Assembly (NCBI RefSeq): GCF_000306115.2
Contig: NZ_AKWX02000004.1
Location: 606,501-670,500 of the forward strand
DNA from: Leptospira wolffii serovar Khorat str. Khorat-H2
Lineage (GTDB): Bacteria; Spirochaetota; Leptospiria; Leptospirales; Leptospiraceae
Reading direction: 5' to 3'
DNA length: 64,000 bases
Shown: piece by piece, positions 23,120-33,058 of the stretch
How the letters are laid out: each line of letters begins with the position of its first letter
How positions within the stretch are numbered: the first letter of the stretch is position 1
The notes under the pieces: generated by a model
The model's database searches: none
Seen by the model: only the letters and a program-made list of their open reading frames with translations
Told to the model about the DNA's origin: nothing
Program-made: the position numbers and the translations under genes

Positions 23120-24634
23120 TTACTTCAGGTTCCTAACAAAATCAGCTGCGATAGAGGCGATGACCTCTCCCAGTTTTCCTTCGTCGGAGATTTTCTTTTC
23201 CGTACGAATCGCGTTTAGAACTTCCGGTTGTTGGGTGCGGAGAACGTTGAGTAAATGCGCTCCGAACTCGCGAACCTTAGGAACAGGAACCTTGTCCATA
23301 TGTCCTCTGGTAACCGCGAAAATTTCCACGACCTGCTCTTCTACAGGATAAGGGCTGGAAACTGGTTGTTTCAGCATCTCAACGATGCGATATCCTCTGT
23401 CCAACTGAGCCTGAGTTACCGGGTCTAAGTCGGTTCCGAGCTGAGCGAAAGCTTCCAATTCTCTAAACTGAGCGAGCTCCAGTTTCATTTTTCCTGCGAC
23501 TTGTTTCATCGCTTTGATCTGAGCTGCGGAACCAACACGAGATACGGAGATACCCACATCCACTGCAGGACGAACCCCGGACGCGAATAAGTTGGATTGC
23601 AGATAAATCTGACCGTCAGTGATCGAAATCACGTTAGTCGGAATATAAGCGGAAACCTCACCTTCTTGGGTTTCGATAATAGGAAGCGCGGTTAGGGAAC
23701 CTGCTCCGTATTTTTCGTCCAATTTGGCGGCTCTCTCTAATAAGCGAGAGTGAAGATAGAATACGTCTCCGGGATAAGCTTCGCGGCCCGGAGGTCTACG
23801 AAGAAGGAGACACATCTGACGGTAAGCGACCGCTTGCTTTGATAAGTCATCATAAACGACTAAGGTAGCTTTTTTCTCGTTATACATGAAGTATTCCGCG
23901 AACGAACAACCGGAATAAGGAGCGATGTATTGCAGAGGAGCAGGATCCGCAGCGGTTGCGGAAACTACGATGGTATAATCCATCGCGCCGACTGCTTTCA
24001 GTTTTTCCACGATAGTCGCAACGGTGGAAGCTTTTTGCCCGATCGCTACGTATACGCAGATAACTCCGGAACCTTTTTGGTTAATGATGGTATCCAGAGC
24101 GATGGAAGTTTTACCGGTTCCACGGTCTCCGATGATGAGCTCCCTTTGGCCACGGCCTATCGGGATCATTGCATCGATACTTTTGATACCAGTTTGGAGA
24201 GGCTCTTCAACCGGTTGTCTTTTGGAGATACCGGGGGCAGGGCTTTCTACGGCGCGAGTATGCTTGGTGTGGATCGGACCTTTTCCGTCCAGGGGCTCTC
24301 CCAGAGGGTTTACCACGCGTCCGAGCATTTCCGGTCCGACCGGAACTTCTAGAATTTTACCGATTCTTTTTACGGTGAATCCTTCGCGGATGTTTTTATA
24401 TTCTCCGTAAATGATCACACCCACGGAATTGTCCTCTAAGTTGAAGGCTTGTCCGCGAACTCCGTTTTGGAACTCGACGAGTTCCCCGGCCATTACGTTT
24501 CTAAGGCCGAAGACTCTCGCGATACCGTCCCCTACTTCCAGGACGGTCCCGACTTCTTCTACAGCCAGGTCCTTTTTAAAATTTAAGATTTCCTGTTTGA
24601 GAACCGACGCAATTTCATCAGTTTTAATTTTCAT
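23120..24634 (-). CDS. atpA: ATP synthase F1 alpha subunit
   Basis: 504 residues. The N-terminus begins [17 protein letters not shown]. The nucleotide loop is [15 protein letters not shown]; the visible family blocks include [20 protein letters not shown] (positions about 150-170) and [18 protein letters not shown]. Alpha alternates with beta in the F1 ring and holds non-catalytic nucleotide sites. It overlaps atpH upstream by 11 bp, suggesting coupled translation. ATG start at 24634. Confidence 0.98.
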   Translation of the reverse strand: MKIKTDEIASVLKQEILNFKKDLAVEEVGTVLEVGDGIARVFGLRNVMAGELVEFQNGVRGQAFNLEDNSVGVIIYGEYKNIREGFTVKRIGKILEVPVGPEMLGRVVNPLGEPLDGKGPIHTKHTRAVESPAPGISKRQPVEEPLQTGIKSIDAMIPIGRGQRELIIGDRGTGKTSIALDTIINQKGSGVICVYVAIGQKASTVATIVEKLKAVGAMDYTIVVSATAADPAPLQYIAPYSGCSFAEYFMYNEKKATLVVYDDLSKQAVAYRQMCLLLRRPPGREAYPGDVFYLHSRLLERAAKLDEKYGAGSLTALPIIETQEGEVSAYIPTNVISITDGQIYLQSNLFASGVRPAVDVGISVSRVGSAAQIKAMKQVAGKMKLELAQFRELEAFAQLGTDLDPVTQAQLDRGYRIVEMLKQPVSSPYPVEEQVVEIFAVTRGHMDKVPVPKVREFGAHLLNVLRTQQPEVLNAIRTEKKISDEGKLGEVIASIAADFVRNLK

Positions 24635-25184
24635 ACACCACTCCGATGGGTAGTTTACTATCCAGCAAGGACTGTCTTACTTTCCCCAGCTGACTCTTCA
24701 TAGAACCATCAATTGCCAAATCTTGGAATCGAACCACGAAACCGCCGATAAGGCTCGGATCTTCTTGGTTCTCCAGGATGAACTCTGATTTGAATCTTTC
24801 TTTTAATGCTTCGCGCAGTTTATTAAGCGAGGATTCGTCCAGCGCCGGATAACTTCTGACTTTAGCGCGAATTCTTCCCGCTTTGCGATCCAATTCCTCT
24901 TTCAAGGCCTCGTGGATCTCGGAAAGGTAGGAGAATCTACCTCTGCGAAGAAGAACCTGCAGGAAATTCAGAGTAATCTCCGAAACTTTTCCTTGCAGGA
25001 TCTTGACCAGAACGGTCTCTTTTACATCTCTCTTTACGGAAGGAGTATCGAAAAAATCGCGAAACTGAGATTCCGTATTTAATATACTTACAATGGAACC
25101 TAATTCTTGTTCCGCTTCTTCCGGAGAAGAACTCGCGTCCACAAAGGCGCTTGCGTAGGTTTTCGGGATCGCAGAATAGCTCAT
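24624..25184 (-). CDS. atpH: ATP synthase F1 delta subunit
   Basis: 186 residues of OSCP/delta type, the stator link between the b subunit and the top of F1. The N-terminal helices ([15 protein letters not shown]) and the C-terminal [20 protein letters not shown], typical of delta, are present. It starts 1 bp after atpF and overlaps atpA by 11 bp. Confidence 0.94.
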   Translation of the reverse strand: MSYSAIPKTYASAFVDASSSPEEAEQELGSIVSILNTESQFRDFFDTPSVKRDVKETVLVKILQGKVSEITLNFLQVLLRRGRFSYLSEIHEALKEELDRKAGRIRAKVRSYPALDESSLNKLREALKERFKSEFILENQEDPSLIGGFVVRFQDLAIDGSMKSQLGKVRQSLLDSKLPIGVVYEN

Positions 25185-25185
25185 T

Positions 25186-25713
25186 TTACGCGCTCAGCTT
25201 CTTAATCTTGCCTAATTCGCTTTCGATAAAGGACTTATAATCGTCCGCTTTCAACTGCTTCTCGAGAACCAAACCTGCGACCTGAACAGTCATGTCCACG
25301 ATCTGGGTCTGTAGTTCCGCCAAGGCTTTGGATTTAGCCAACTCGATGTCTTTAATAGCTCCGTCTTTCAGGGCCTTGACTTCCTTAGTCGCCTCGTCCA
25401 GCATCTTGTTTCTTAAGTTAGTAGCGTCCGATTTTGCTTCAGCTACGATTCCGTTAGCCTGGTCTTTTGCTGCAGAGATTTTTGCTTCGTAATCCTTCAG
25501 CAAAGCTTCCGCTTCGGAACGTACATCAGCAGCCTTACGAATATCGTTATGGACGGTCTCGGCTCTTTCATCCAGAGCTTTGAGGATCACATCCCACGCG
25601 AATATCTTGAGGATAACGACGACGATTGCGAACGTAAAAAGGGTCCAAATGAGTAGACCCGGATTTACGTCTAAGAGGCCGCCTAATCCCTTACCAGCTG
25701 CTAAGAGAAACAA
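25186..25713 (-). CDS. atpF: ATP synthase Fo b subunit
   Basis: 175 residues: a single N-terminal membrane helix (LLIWTLFTFAIVVVILKIFAW), then a long charged helix (about 45-150) that forms the peripheral stalk. No ATG precedes the membrane segment in frame, so the start is TTG at 25713. It lies 2 bp after the atpE stop. One b gene is present and no b' copy is seen. Confidence 0.93.
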   Translation of the reverse strand: MFLLAAGKGLGGLLDVNPGLLIWTLFTFAIVVVILKIFAWDVILKALDERAETVHNDIRKAADVRSEAEALLKDYEAKISAAKDQANGIVAEAKSDATNLRNKMLDEATKEVKALKDGAIKDIELAKSKALAELQTQIVDMTVQVAGLVLEKQLKADDYKSFIESELGKIKKLSA

Positions 25714-25715
25714 GA

Positions 25716-26003
25716 TTATTTACCTTCTGCTGGTGCGGAAACTTCAGTTTTAGCAGCTGCTTTGTTGACTGCTTCGTTCAAAGTTCCACCTGCGAGGAAC
25801 GCAATCACGATTGCGAACAGAGCCGCACCTTCGATAAGGGCCGCAGAAATGATCATCGCAGTTTGGATTTTTCCAGCTGCATCCGGTTGACGGCTGATTC
25901 CTTCAGCGGCAGAGCCACCGATTCTTCCGATTCCGAGACCTGCGCCTAAAATAGCGAGTCCAGCCGCGATTCCTACTCCGATATATCCTAGTCCGAATTC
26001 CAT
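25716..26003 (-). CDS. atpE: ATP synthase Fo c subunit
   Basis: 95 residues, two membrane helices joined by the polar RQPDA loop. The ion-binding carboxylate is E58 (AALIEGAAL). The surrounding residues lack the Gln and Ser ligands of known sodium c rings, so proton coupling is expected (inference). A C-terminal tail rich in Ala and Lys (KAAAKTEVSAPAEGK) extends past the second helix. ATG start at 26003. Confidence 0.96.
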   Translation of the reverse strand: MEFGLGYIGVGIAAGLAILGAGLGIGRIGGSAAEGISRQPDAAGKIQTAMIISAALIEGAALFAIVIAFLAGGTLNEAVNKAAAKTEVSAPAEGK

Positions 26004-26048
26004 TTTACTACTTTCTCCTATTTGAAATCAAAACGCTTATAATAAAAA

Positions 26049-27098
26049 TTAGTGCCTGTGCATACTCGATCCGATGAAGAGCGAGGTTAAGAGTGCGAAT
26101 ACGTATGCCTGAAGGAAAGCAACGAATAACTCTAAGAAGTAAATCGCTACCGCTCCGGGTACGGAAGCCAAAAGACCGACCGTGATGGATTGGAATTGGA
26201 AAATGAACCCCAGAAGAGCCAGAATGATTACGTGGCCCGCGGTCATATTGGCCAAAAGACGCACTGTGAGTGCGAATGCTTTTGCGATCGGGGAAATGAT
26301 GAATTCGAGAGGCCACATCAGAACGTAAAGAGGCCAAGGTACTCCGTTAGGAACGGAATGAAGGATGAATTTCGGCCCTTGGTATACGAAACCGGTTGCA
26401 TAGATCAAGAGAAGAGTGATCAGAGCCAAACTTACCGTAACGGAAACGTCGCCCGTGACTGTAATTCCGTTCCAAACTTTCGCGATCCAGATTGGCTCAT
26501 GGTGGGAAGAATTCGCATGAGCGGCGGCCACTTCTTCTCCGCTATTGATATATTCCGTTCCGAGTTGGATGACTTCTCCCACGGGAGGAATGAGTCCCAT
26601 CAAGTTACAGAAAAGAATAAAGAAGAATAGAGTGAAGATATAATGATAATAAGAATGCCCGTGTCCGTCGGTATTGGCGTCCACCACATCCTTTTTCAGA
26701 AAACTGATGAAAGCCTCGACACCGTTTGCGAATCTGCTTTGGATCTTAAGAGGATTTCTTGCGATCGCTCTTGCGGCGGGAATAAAGATAACAAGAAGAA
26801 GGAAACTTACGATCCACATCATGGTCACACGACGGGTGATATGAAGATCGAGTCCTCCCACGAAATGGAATCTATGACCGGTGGAATGATCTACGAAAAT
26901 GTTATCGTTATGAGGATCGAATCCTTCATGGCCTTCGAATACTTTCTGACCTCCGATATTGAAAGGAAACTCGGCATGGTCCATCAAGTGGTGGACTAAG
27001 ACTTCGTTTAGGTCGAAAGGTTTTTTGCCTTCCGCATCGGAAGCGAAGGCGGGTATAGAAGATATTAATAATATCGCAGCGAAGATTTGTTTCAACAT
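26049..27098 (-). CDS. atpB: ATP synthase Fo a subunit
   Basis: 349 residues from the ATG at 27098. The frame is open 28 codons further up, but at 27098 the protein begins with a normal signal-like sequence ending SSIPAFA. A His/Asp-rich periplasmic stretch follows (HHLMDHAEFPF), then five or six membrane helices. The functional arginine lies in ALTVRLLANMTAGH. Subunit a provides the ion half-channels that turn the c ring. The extra N-terminal signal and long loop are not in E. coli AtpB; similar extensions are known in some Bacteroidota and spirochaetes. It is 45 bp upstream of atpE. Confidence 0.92.
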   Translation of the reverse strand: MLKQIFAAILLISSIPAFASDAEGKKPFDLNEVLVHHLMDHAEFPFNIGGQKVFEGHEGFDPHNDNIFVDHSTGHRFHFVGGLDLHITRRVTMMWIVSFLLLVIFIPAARAIARNPLKIQSRFANGVEAFISFLKKDVVDANTDGHGHSYYHYIFTLFFFILFCNLMGLIPPVGEVIQLGTEYINSGEEVAAAHANSSHHEPIWIAKVWNGITVTGDVSVTVSLALITLLLIYATGFVYQGPKFILHSVPNGVPWPLYVLMWPLEFIISPIAKAFALTVRLLANMTAGHVIILALLGFIFQFQSITVGLLASVPGAVAIYFLELFVAFLQAYVFALLTSLFIGSSMHRH

Positions 27099-27213
27099 AC
27101 TTGTAAAAGAGCCCTGTAAAGCACGACAAGAAGGAAGAATTTTGGAAGCACTAACCAGGGATCTTTTTTCCCACAAAATCATCCAAAACGCTTCTAAACC
27201 GTCGTTTTCTGGA

Positions 27214-27567
27214 TCACCTTGCGAATACCACTATTAAAAGGTTTGCGAAATGGGCAATAAAAAAACCGATTACAAAACCTTCCCGTTCGCCCCTCCATAT
27301 AAACACTAGCAAACAGGCCGCCTGTGCCCAAAAAAATAGAACACTCGTTCCAAGTTGGGACACCAGCCCGTCTTTAGAATGTTTCCAAAGCAGGAAGAAT
27401 CGAATGGAATACGCTGCGAAAGAAAGCCCCAGAGCCAAAATGGCTCCTTTCCAAAGACCGGGATCCATCGGACCCAGGTAATTGCGTAGGATTTCGAAAC
27501 CGATTAGTAATAAGAAGAAGCCTAAGTAGTATTTTTTAGGCTTCAATACTCCTTCCGAATCGGACAT
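27214..27567 (-). CDS. Small membrane protein of AtpI type in the atp operon
   Basis: 117 residues with about four hydrophobic segments (YLGFFLLLIGFEILR, GAILALGLSFAAYS, SVLFFWAQAACLLVF and VIGFFIAHFANLLIVV). It is placed between atpZ and atpB. Position and topology match AtpI (UncI), which assists c-ring assembly and, with AtpZ, has been linked to Mg or Ca transport. Sequence identity to AtpI is weak, so the name is inferred from the neighbourhood. Confidence 0.72.
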   Translation of the reverse strand: MSDSEGVLKPKKYYLGFFLLLIGFEILRNYLGPMDPGLWKGAILALGLSFAAYSIRFFLLWKHSKDGLVSQLGTSVLFFWAQAACLLVFIWRGEREGFVIGFFIAHFANLLIVVFAR

Positions 27568-27586
27568 AGGGATTCTTTACCGGAAT

Positions 27587-27817
27587 TCAATCCTTCTTAT
27601 CGAATTGAGAGAGGCGATATAGAATGTAATAGATCCCGTATCCGAAACCCAGGGCCACACCGGACAGGACCGCTACGGGAGACCATCCGAATCGATCGTC
27701 CAGATATTTACCCACAAGAACGCTTGCGACTATGATAAAACCGAACTCGGTTCCTATACTCGCAAATTGCCAAAGAGAAGCGTCCTTTTTAGGAGGTTGA
27801 GGATCCGAAGAATTCAT
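27587..27817 (-). CDS. atpZ: AtpZ/AtpI-family small membrane protein
   Basis: 76 residues with two membrane helices (FGFIIVASVLVGKYLDDRFG and a Gly-rich second helix near VALGFGYGIYYIL). The GKYLDDRFG turn is characteristic of AtpZ. It is encoded 1 bp after lepB and 19 bp before the next atp gene. AtpZ-AtpI pairs are thought to form a magnesium or calcium transporter serving the ATP synthase. Confidence 0.8.
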   Translation of the reverse strand: MNSSDPQPPKKDASLWQFASIGTEFGFIIVASVLVGKYLDDRFGWSPVAVLSGVALGFGYGIYYILYRLSQFDKKD

Positions 27818-27818
27818 A

Positions 27819-28853
27819 TTATTCCAAGATGGTTCCGATTCTGGACCAACGAACCTGCATGCGAGGAATTCTATACAAGATGGTCTTCTTGAACCAATTC
27901 ATTTCCTCTTCTCTTTCCGGAAAAGCGGAGTGGATTTTAGGACGAGAAGTGTAGTAATTCGTGTCTTTGCAACGGGATTCCAATTCTTCTCCTTCGTAAA
28001 CGGGAGCATGGTCCGATTTCAACTCGGCGAGTTCCTTCCCGCTTTTGTAGTGACATACGTGATCCTTCCAGTTGATGGAGAAGTAGATCATAAGTGCCTT
28101 GCCGAGAATATCCTTTCTAGGAACGAAGCCCCAATCCCTGGAATCGTAGGAATTCGGACGATTGTCCCCTTGCATCATATAGTAGCCTTCGGGAATAAGA
28201 CAACCGGTGCTTCCGTAACAATCGGTCCTCTTTTCGATCAAAGGTCCGTCGATCACGTAATGTTCGAAGCCGGGCTTTTTCTCTTTGAATACGTAATTCT
28301 CCACCGCTCCTACATCGTCCAGATCGTAGAGAAGATCTCCCGGATCCACTTCTCGGAAATCGTAGGGCTGGAACTGGTTACTTCCTTTCTCCATATATTC
28401 TATTCTTCCGTAATAAACCCTTCTACCGTCCTTTTCCAAAGGAGTAGGAGTGATACGGATACGATCTCCCGGGAGCCCGATCACCCGTTTTACGAAACGC
28501 TTAGGAAACCAATCGTCACGACTCTCTCCCGGCTGCAACGCGGTGACTGGAGGAGCGAAAGTTACGATATCCCCTCTTTTAGGATCGTCGTAGCTGAAGA
28601 TCTCTTTTTCCGTAAAAGGGACTCGGAGAGAATACCTCATCTTGTTCACGAATAAAAAATCCCCGATTTTCAAGGTGGGGATCATGGAACCTGAGGGAAT
28701 ATTATTCGCATCCAAGACGGAGGACTTGAAAGCCAAAACAAATAGAACGATGATGAAGAAGGACAGGGTAGAATCTACGGATTCTTCTCCCAAAAAGTCC
28801 CGGATCCAGGAAGGAAGCTTATTAGATAGCGGATTGCCCTCGGGCTTACTCAT
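27819..28853 (-). CDS. lepB: Signal peptidase I
   Basis: 344 residues from the ATG at 28853; an upstream TTG at 28961 would add an unlikely 36-residue tail. One membrane helix (about 30-45) precedes the catalytic serine S56 (NIPSGSMIPTL) and the general-base lysine K122 (KRVIGLPGDRI). The late box GDNRPNSYDSRDWGFV is also present. The enzyme removes signal peptides from exported proteins, including the many seen in this window. It is the first gene of the atp string, 1 bp before atpZ, and is divergent from the next gene. An extra C-terminal stretch (about 290-344) looks lineage-specific. Confidence 0.92.
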   Translation of the reverse strand: MSKPEGNPLSNKLPSWIRDFLGEESVDSTLSFFIIVLFVLAFKSSVLDANNIPSGSMIPTLKIGDFLFVNKMRYSLRVPFTEKEIFSYDDPKRGDIVTFAPPVTALQPGESRDDWFPKRFVKRVIGLPGDRIRITPTPLEKDGRRVYYGRIEYMEKGSNQFQPYDFREVDPGDLLYDLDDVGAVENYVFKEKKPGFEHYVIDGPLIEKRTDCYGSTGCLIPEGYYMMQGDNRPNSYDSRDWGFVPRKDILGKALMIYFSINWKDHVCHYKSGKELAELKSDHAPVYEGEELESRCKDTNYYTSRPKIHSAFPEREEEMNWFKKTILYRIPRMQVRWSRIGTILE

Positions 28854-28977
28854 AAGGTCTATTGATACGGGAAGCGGATTTTCCGTCAATAACACGCCGT
28901 TTCCGAGGACCCCTTGGGGAATTCTTCTCCTCCCCTCTCTCCTAAGCCCGGAAATTTCCAAAAATCCTTACGATTTT

Positions 28978-29805
28978 ATGGGAAAAGACGATACTAAAAA
29001 CGTGAAAGAGCAGATTGACCGAAAAATTATCGAACTCCGACGCTACCTAATCTCCCTAATTCGTAGCTATCCGATCGTGGGACTGAAGGGAGGCACGGAA
29101 ACCGAGGATATGGACTCGGACGAGATTCGGGTACTGCATATGGTGGCCAAGGATCTGGTCCCGGTGACCGTAAAAATCGGAGGGCCTGAGGCCAGAACCG
29201 ATATCCGGATGCTGGTCAAAGAGGAAATCGAAGGCATTTCGGCGCCGATGATAGAATCCTCCTACGCACTTAAGAATTTTATATCCACCCTCAAAAGCAT
29301 GCTGACTCCGGTGACCTACTCCAAGGTAACCAAGGCAATCAACCTGGAAACCATCACCGGTTACAAAAACCTGTTGGAAATCGCCGACTCCAAGGCTTTC
29401 GAAGAATTGGACCAGGTCACTGCGGCAAGATCGGACCTTTCTTCCTCCATGGGACTGATACCGGACGACGAAGAAGTCATGAAGGTGACTAGAACAATAA
29501 TAGCCATTTCCAGGGACAGAGGAAAGAAAACCTCCGTGGGTGGAACCATCACAAAGCAGAATTTCAGAAAGATCGCCGAAGAAATCCGCCCGGATAAAAT
29601 TAACTCCAGACATGTCTGCGTAGACGTAGCCAAATCGGCCGAAAAAGTCGCGGAAGAAGTGGCCGAGGCGATGTTACTCTTCGAGATGGAATTGTACGAT
29701 CTATTCTCCGTGTTGAAACCCGAGAAGGCATACGGTTATAAAAATCGGATAGAAACCAACCGGGAAAGAATAGGCTCTAGAAAGGTTCTTTATTCCATCC
29801 GTTAA
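28978..29805 (+). CDS. HpcH/HpaI aldolase-citrate-lyase-like protein
   Basis: 275 residues from the ATG at 28978. The sequence VKIGGPEARTDI followed by APMIESSYALKNF matches the TIM-barrel family that binds a divalent metal and pyruvate-type substrates (HpcH/HpaI and citrate lyase beta). The substrate cannot be read from the sequence. The reading frame is open further upstream on this strand, but the protein similarity begins here. It lies opposite lepB and ends 3 bp before a TetR gene, so the two probably form one operon. Confidence 0.65.
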   Translation: MGKDDTKNVKEQIDRKIIELRRYLISLIRSYPIVGLKGGTETEDMDSDEIRVLHMVAKDLVPVTVKIGGPEARTDIRMLVKEEIEGISAPMIESSYALKNFISTLKSMLTPVTYSKVTKAINLETITGYKNLLEIADSKAFEELDQVTAARSDLSSSMGLIPDDEEVMKVTRTIIAISRDRGKKTSVGGTITKQNFRKIAEEIRPDKINSRHVCVDVAKSAEKVAEEVAEAMLLFEMELYDLFSVLKPEKAYGYKNRIETNRERIGSRKVLYSIR

Positions 29806-29808
29806 AAT

Positions 29809-30360
29809 ATGGCCAAAGATACCAGAGATCTAATACTCAAGACCTCCCTACGTCTTTTTTCCGAGCAAGGTTACCACGGAACCACCATGAGACAGATCGC
29901 CCAAAGAGCGAATCTGTCCTTGGGTCTAGCTTATAGATATTTCGAGTCCAAGGAATCCATTTTGGAAGGGATCATCGAATCCCACGATAAGATCCTAAAA
30001 AAATACCTTCCGGAGAAGATGAACCCTTCCAAGAACAGAAGCGAGCTCATCCAATTTCTGGGAGGACAGATCGTAAAACTCGTCAAGGAAAACGAGGAAT
30101 ATCTTAGATTGTATTGGAGTCTCATGCTCCAACCGAAGATCCACCGGCTGAAAAAGAGAAACATCCACCTGGTGAATCTGATCTTCTACGAAAATTCAAA
30201 AAAAATAATATTACTCCTAAAGCCCAATTACACCGAATTCGAAGTAAAGAATCTTACCTCCGCCATCATCGGATATATGATCAACCACCTTACGAATAAA
30301 AGGGAATTCACCCTGGAGGATTTCCGAGCCTATATCGTTTACGCGCTGGAAAACACCTAA
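29809..30360 (+). CDS. TetR-family transcriptional regulator
   Basis: 183 residues. The N-terminal DNA-binding helix-turn-helix reads FSEQGYHGTTMRQIAQRA, then SLGLAYRYFESKESIL, the standard TetR pattern. The C-terminal ligand-binding half is not similar to a known effector class. It follows the aldolase-like gene by 3 bp. The target and effector are unknown; no clear palindrome sits just upstream. Confidence 0.9.
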   Translation: MAKDTRDLILKTSLRLFSEQGYHGTTMRQIAQRANLSLGLAYRYFESKESILEGIIESHDKILKKYLPEKMNPSKNRSELIQFLGGQIVKLVKENEEYLRLYWSLMLQPKIHRLKKRNIHLVNLIFYENSKKIILLLKPNYTEFEVKNLTSAIIGYMINHLTNKREFTLEDFRAYIVYALENT

Positions 30361-30439
30361 AAAATCCTTTCCTTAACGGGGATTCCGGAATCCGATTGAT
30401 CCAATAAGCCTCCCGAAGTACGGAGAAAAATCGAATCGC

Positions 30440-31441
30440 ATGCTTCGTATCCTATTCTTCCCCCCAACCCAAGAACCGCATAAAAATCCCACCGTCCTAC
30501 AGGGCGAAATCAACGAAGAATTCAAAAAGGAATTCCGCCTTAGGGCCTCCGCCCAAAAGGAAAAGATCTGGATCGATATAGAAAATACCGGCAAGGAAGA
30601 TCTTGCATTCCTTTCGGAAAACTGCGGCTTCCATCCGCTTGCAATCGAGGATTGCGTCAACCGAAACCAGAGACCGAAATTCGAGGACTATGAGGATCAC
30701 GCATTCATCGTTCTACACAGTTTCAACGCCGAGCAGAATAAGACGGTAATCCCCCGAGAAACACATGTGTTCTTTAATCTGGAATTCATAGTTTCGGTCC
30801 ATAAGCATAAGGAAATTCTAATCGATAATCTTTGGAATAGATGCCTGGCGGAACCCAATCTCACCGCCAAGGGCACGGATCACGTTCTTTATCTTCTCTT
30901 CGATCTTTTGGTGGATTCCAATTTTCCGATTCTGGATCGTTTCTCGGACGAAATCACTAGGCTCGAAAACCAAATCCTGGTCAACCAGGTGAAGCCCGAT
31001 TTCGTAACCAACATCCTGTTTCTAAAGAGAAATCTGGTCCGAATGAGAAGGGTGCTCTCTCCTCAGAGAGAAGTTTTGAATCTGATAATGAGGCACGAGG
31101 ATAAATTCCTCTCCGAAAAGATACGATTCTATTTCCGGGACGTTTACGACCATCTCAGCCGACTCGTGGAAACCATCGATATGGACCGGGACCTTATAGG
31201 CAACTCCATGGATGCGTATTACTCCCTTATTTCCCAGAGAACCAACGAGATCATAAAGAATCTAACCTTGGTTTCCATGGTCTTTATGCCTCTCACCTTC
31301 TTGACCGGCTTCTTCGGTATGAATTTCATAGCCCTACCCTATTCGAATAAATACGCCCTGGCCGCGTCCATCGGGATGATTTTAGCGATTCCGGTGGGGA
31401 TGATGTTGTATTTTCGTTCGAAAAAATGGTTCAATAGTTAG
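30440..31441 (+). CDS. corA: CorA-type magnesium/cobalt transporter
   Basis: 333 residues. A large N-terminal cytoplasmic domain is followed by two membrane helices near the C-terminus. The pore signature GMN is at about 293-295 (GFFGMNFIALPYS). KHKEILIDNLW and the MRRVLSPQREVLN helix match the stalk region of the family. CorA pentamers carry Mg2+ and some divalent ions through the inner membrane. The gene starts with ATG at 30440, 79 bp after the TetR stop. Confidence 0.92.
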   Translation: MLRILFFPPTQEPHKNPTVLQGEINEEFKKEFRLRASAQKEKIWIDIENTGKEDLAFLSENCGFHPLAIEDCVNRNQRPKFEDYEDHAFIVLHSFNAEQNKTVIPRETHVFFNLEFIVSVHKHKEILIDNLWNRCLAEPNLTAKGTDHVLYLLFDLLVDSNFPILDRFSDEITRLENQILVNQVKPDFVTNILFLKRNLVRMRRVLSPQREVLNLIMRHEDKFLSEKIRFYFRDVYDHLSRLVETIDMDRDLIGNSMDAYYSLISQRTNEIIKNLTLVSMVFMPLTFLTGFFGMNFIALPYSNKYALAASIGMILAIPVGMMLYFRSKKWFNS

Positions 31442-31451
31442 TCAAATCTCC

Positions 31452-32150
31452 ATGGATCAAAAAATCGCAATCGTAACCGGAGCCAGCAGAGGAATCGGAA
31501 AACAAGTCGCTTTGGAACTGGGAAAGAAAGGGATCTTCGTGATCTGCGCTTCCCGAAAAGAGGAGGATTCCCAAAAAACCGTTCAGGAAATCCGGGGATC
31601 CGGAGGACAGGCAGAGGCGAGAGCCTTGGATGTTTCTAAACCGGAATCCGTTTCCAAATTTCTAAACGAGGTCCTCCAAAAGCATCCCAGGATAGACATT
31701 CTCGTGAATAACGCGGGAATCTATCTGGACCAGGGATCCATTTCGAATACTACATTAGAAAAATTGCAAGGTACATTGGACACGAACCTGATCGGCCCAT
31801 TCTTACTTTCCCAAGGAATCCTACCGGTCATGAAAAAGAACGGATACGGAAGAATCGTAAACCTTAGTTCCGGAATGGGACAACTTTCCGATATGGGATC
31901 GGGATACGCGGCCTATAGAATTTCCAAGACTGCGATCAACGCGCTCACAAGAATCCTACAAGCGGAGTCGGAAGGAAAGAATATAAAAGCGAATTCCGTT
32001 TGCCCAGGGTGGGTGAGAACGGATATGGGAGGAGAAAGTGCGACCCGTTCCGTGGAGCACGGGGCGGAAACCGTGGTTTGGGCGGCGACCCTGGACGATA
32101 GCGGGCCTTCCGGAAGCTTCCTCAGGGATAAGAAAAAGATCGAATGGTGA
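31452..32150 (+). CDS. Short-chain dehydrogenase/reductase
   Basis: 232 residues. It has the nucleotide motif TGASRGIG, the NNAG box (86-89), the active-site S139-S140 region and the catalytic Y155-x3-K159 pair (YRISK). The family uses NAD(P)H with many substrates, and nothing here fixes the substrate. It starts 10 bp after corA and may share its transcript. It converges on the LytR-type regulator gene downstream. Confidence 0.92.
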   Translation: MDQKIAIVTGASRGIGKQVALELGKKGIFVICASRKEEDSQKTVQEIRGSGGQAEARALDVSKPESVSKFLNEVLQKHPRIDILVNNAGIYLDQGSISNTTLEKLQGTLDTNLIGPFLLSQGILPVMKKNGYGRIVNLSSGMGQLSDMGSGYAAYRISKTAINALTRILQAESEGKNIKANSVCPGWVRTDMGGESATRSVEHGAETVVWAATLDDSGPSGSFLRDKKKIEW

Positions 32151-32200
32151 ACTAGGAAGGAACTCCTTTTCGTTATTCTATACGAATGTCGGGGCCATTG

Positions 32201-32212
32201 GGAACCGGTTCC
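32201..32212. other. 12-bp perfect palindrome between convergent genes
   Basis: GGAACCGGTTCC lies in the 164-bp spacer between the dehydrogenase gene and the convergent LytTR regulator gene. No T-run follows, so its role is unclear. Confidence 0.35.
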
Positions 32213-32314
32213 TCTTATCGTAAGATTCGTTGTAGATATTCAAAATTCCGCAGATCGCCGTCGATAAAGTAATTTGGAATAATATGATCTATCTTCTTTG
32301 GAATCCGACTTCGT

Positions 32315-33058
32315 TCAGTTCTTCCCAAAAAGGCCTTTCACTCCCTCCACGAATTCCCTACCCACGGGCAAATTCGTTTCGTCCTCGTCTTTCAGATAGA
32401 TCGTATATGTACCTCCCGGTTGCGACCTGGTTGCCGCAACTAGACTACGATTCACCATATGCTTTCTGTGGATCCTAAGAAAATCGGACTTTGGCAATTC
32501 CTTCTCCAGATCTCCGAGTAGCCTTGCCGTTTCAAAATCCCCGTCCTTAGTGTGTAACACGGACCTTTTGCCGTTCGCCGTGAGATAATAGAGATCCGAG
32601 AAAAGAATGCGATGAACCAGTCCTCCGTCTCTAAAAACGAATACGGGATCCGGATCGCCCGATTTTCGATTCTTGGAAACCGATTTCAAATGCAGATGAT
32701 TCTTCGCTCTTTCCATACACGAATCGAATCTGTCCTTGGTATAAGGTTTCAAAAGATAATCGCATGCTCCTACCTCGAATGCTTTTAACGTATGCTCTCG
32801 ATACGCAGTCGTGAATACCAAAACGGGAGACGCATCTCCCATTTCCTCCAGAACTTGCAGACCGTTCTTTTCCGGAAGATGAATGTCCAAAAAAACCAGA
32901 TCGAAGGTTTCCTTTCTCAGTAATTCTATCGCCTGCATTCCGGTTCTTGCGATTCCCCGGACCTCGAATTCTTTCCATCCTTCCAAGAATTTGCGCAGGA
33001 GATCCCTGGCAGGCACCTCGTCCTCCACGACCAAAACCTTATAAATAGAATCGCCCAT
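32315..33058 (-). CDS. LytTR-type response regulator
   Basis: 247 residues. A receiver domain (acidic pair E12-D13, phospho-acceptor D58 in LVFLDIHLPEKNG) is followed by a LytTR DNA-binding domain (about 140-247) containing DFLRIHRKHMVN and a late QPGGTYTIYLKDE. It overlaps the upstream kinase gene by one base (33058), so translation is coupled. Target genes are unknown; the neighbouring beta-barrel/FecR pair, transcribed the other way, is one candidate. Confidence 0.93.
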   Translation of the reverse strand: MGDSIYKVLVVEDEVPARDLLRKFLEGWKEFEVRGIARTGMQAIELLRKETFDLVFLDIHLPEKNGLQVLEEMGDASPVLVFTTAYREHTLKAFEVGACDYLLKPYTKDRFDSCMERAKNHLHLKSVSKNRKSGDPDPVFVFRDGGLVHRILFSDLYYLTANGKRSVLHTKDGDFETARLLGDLEKELPKSDFLRIHRKHMVNRSLVAATRSQPGGTYTIYLKDEDETNLPVGREFVEGVKGLFGKN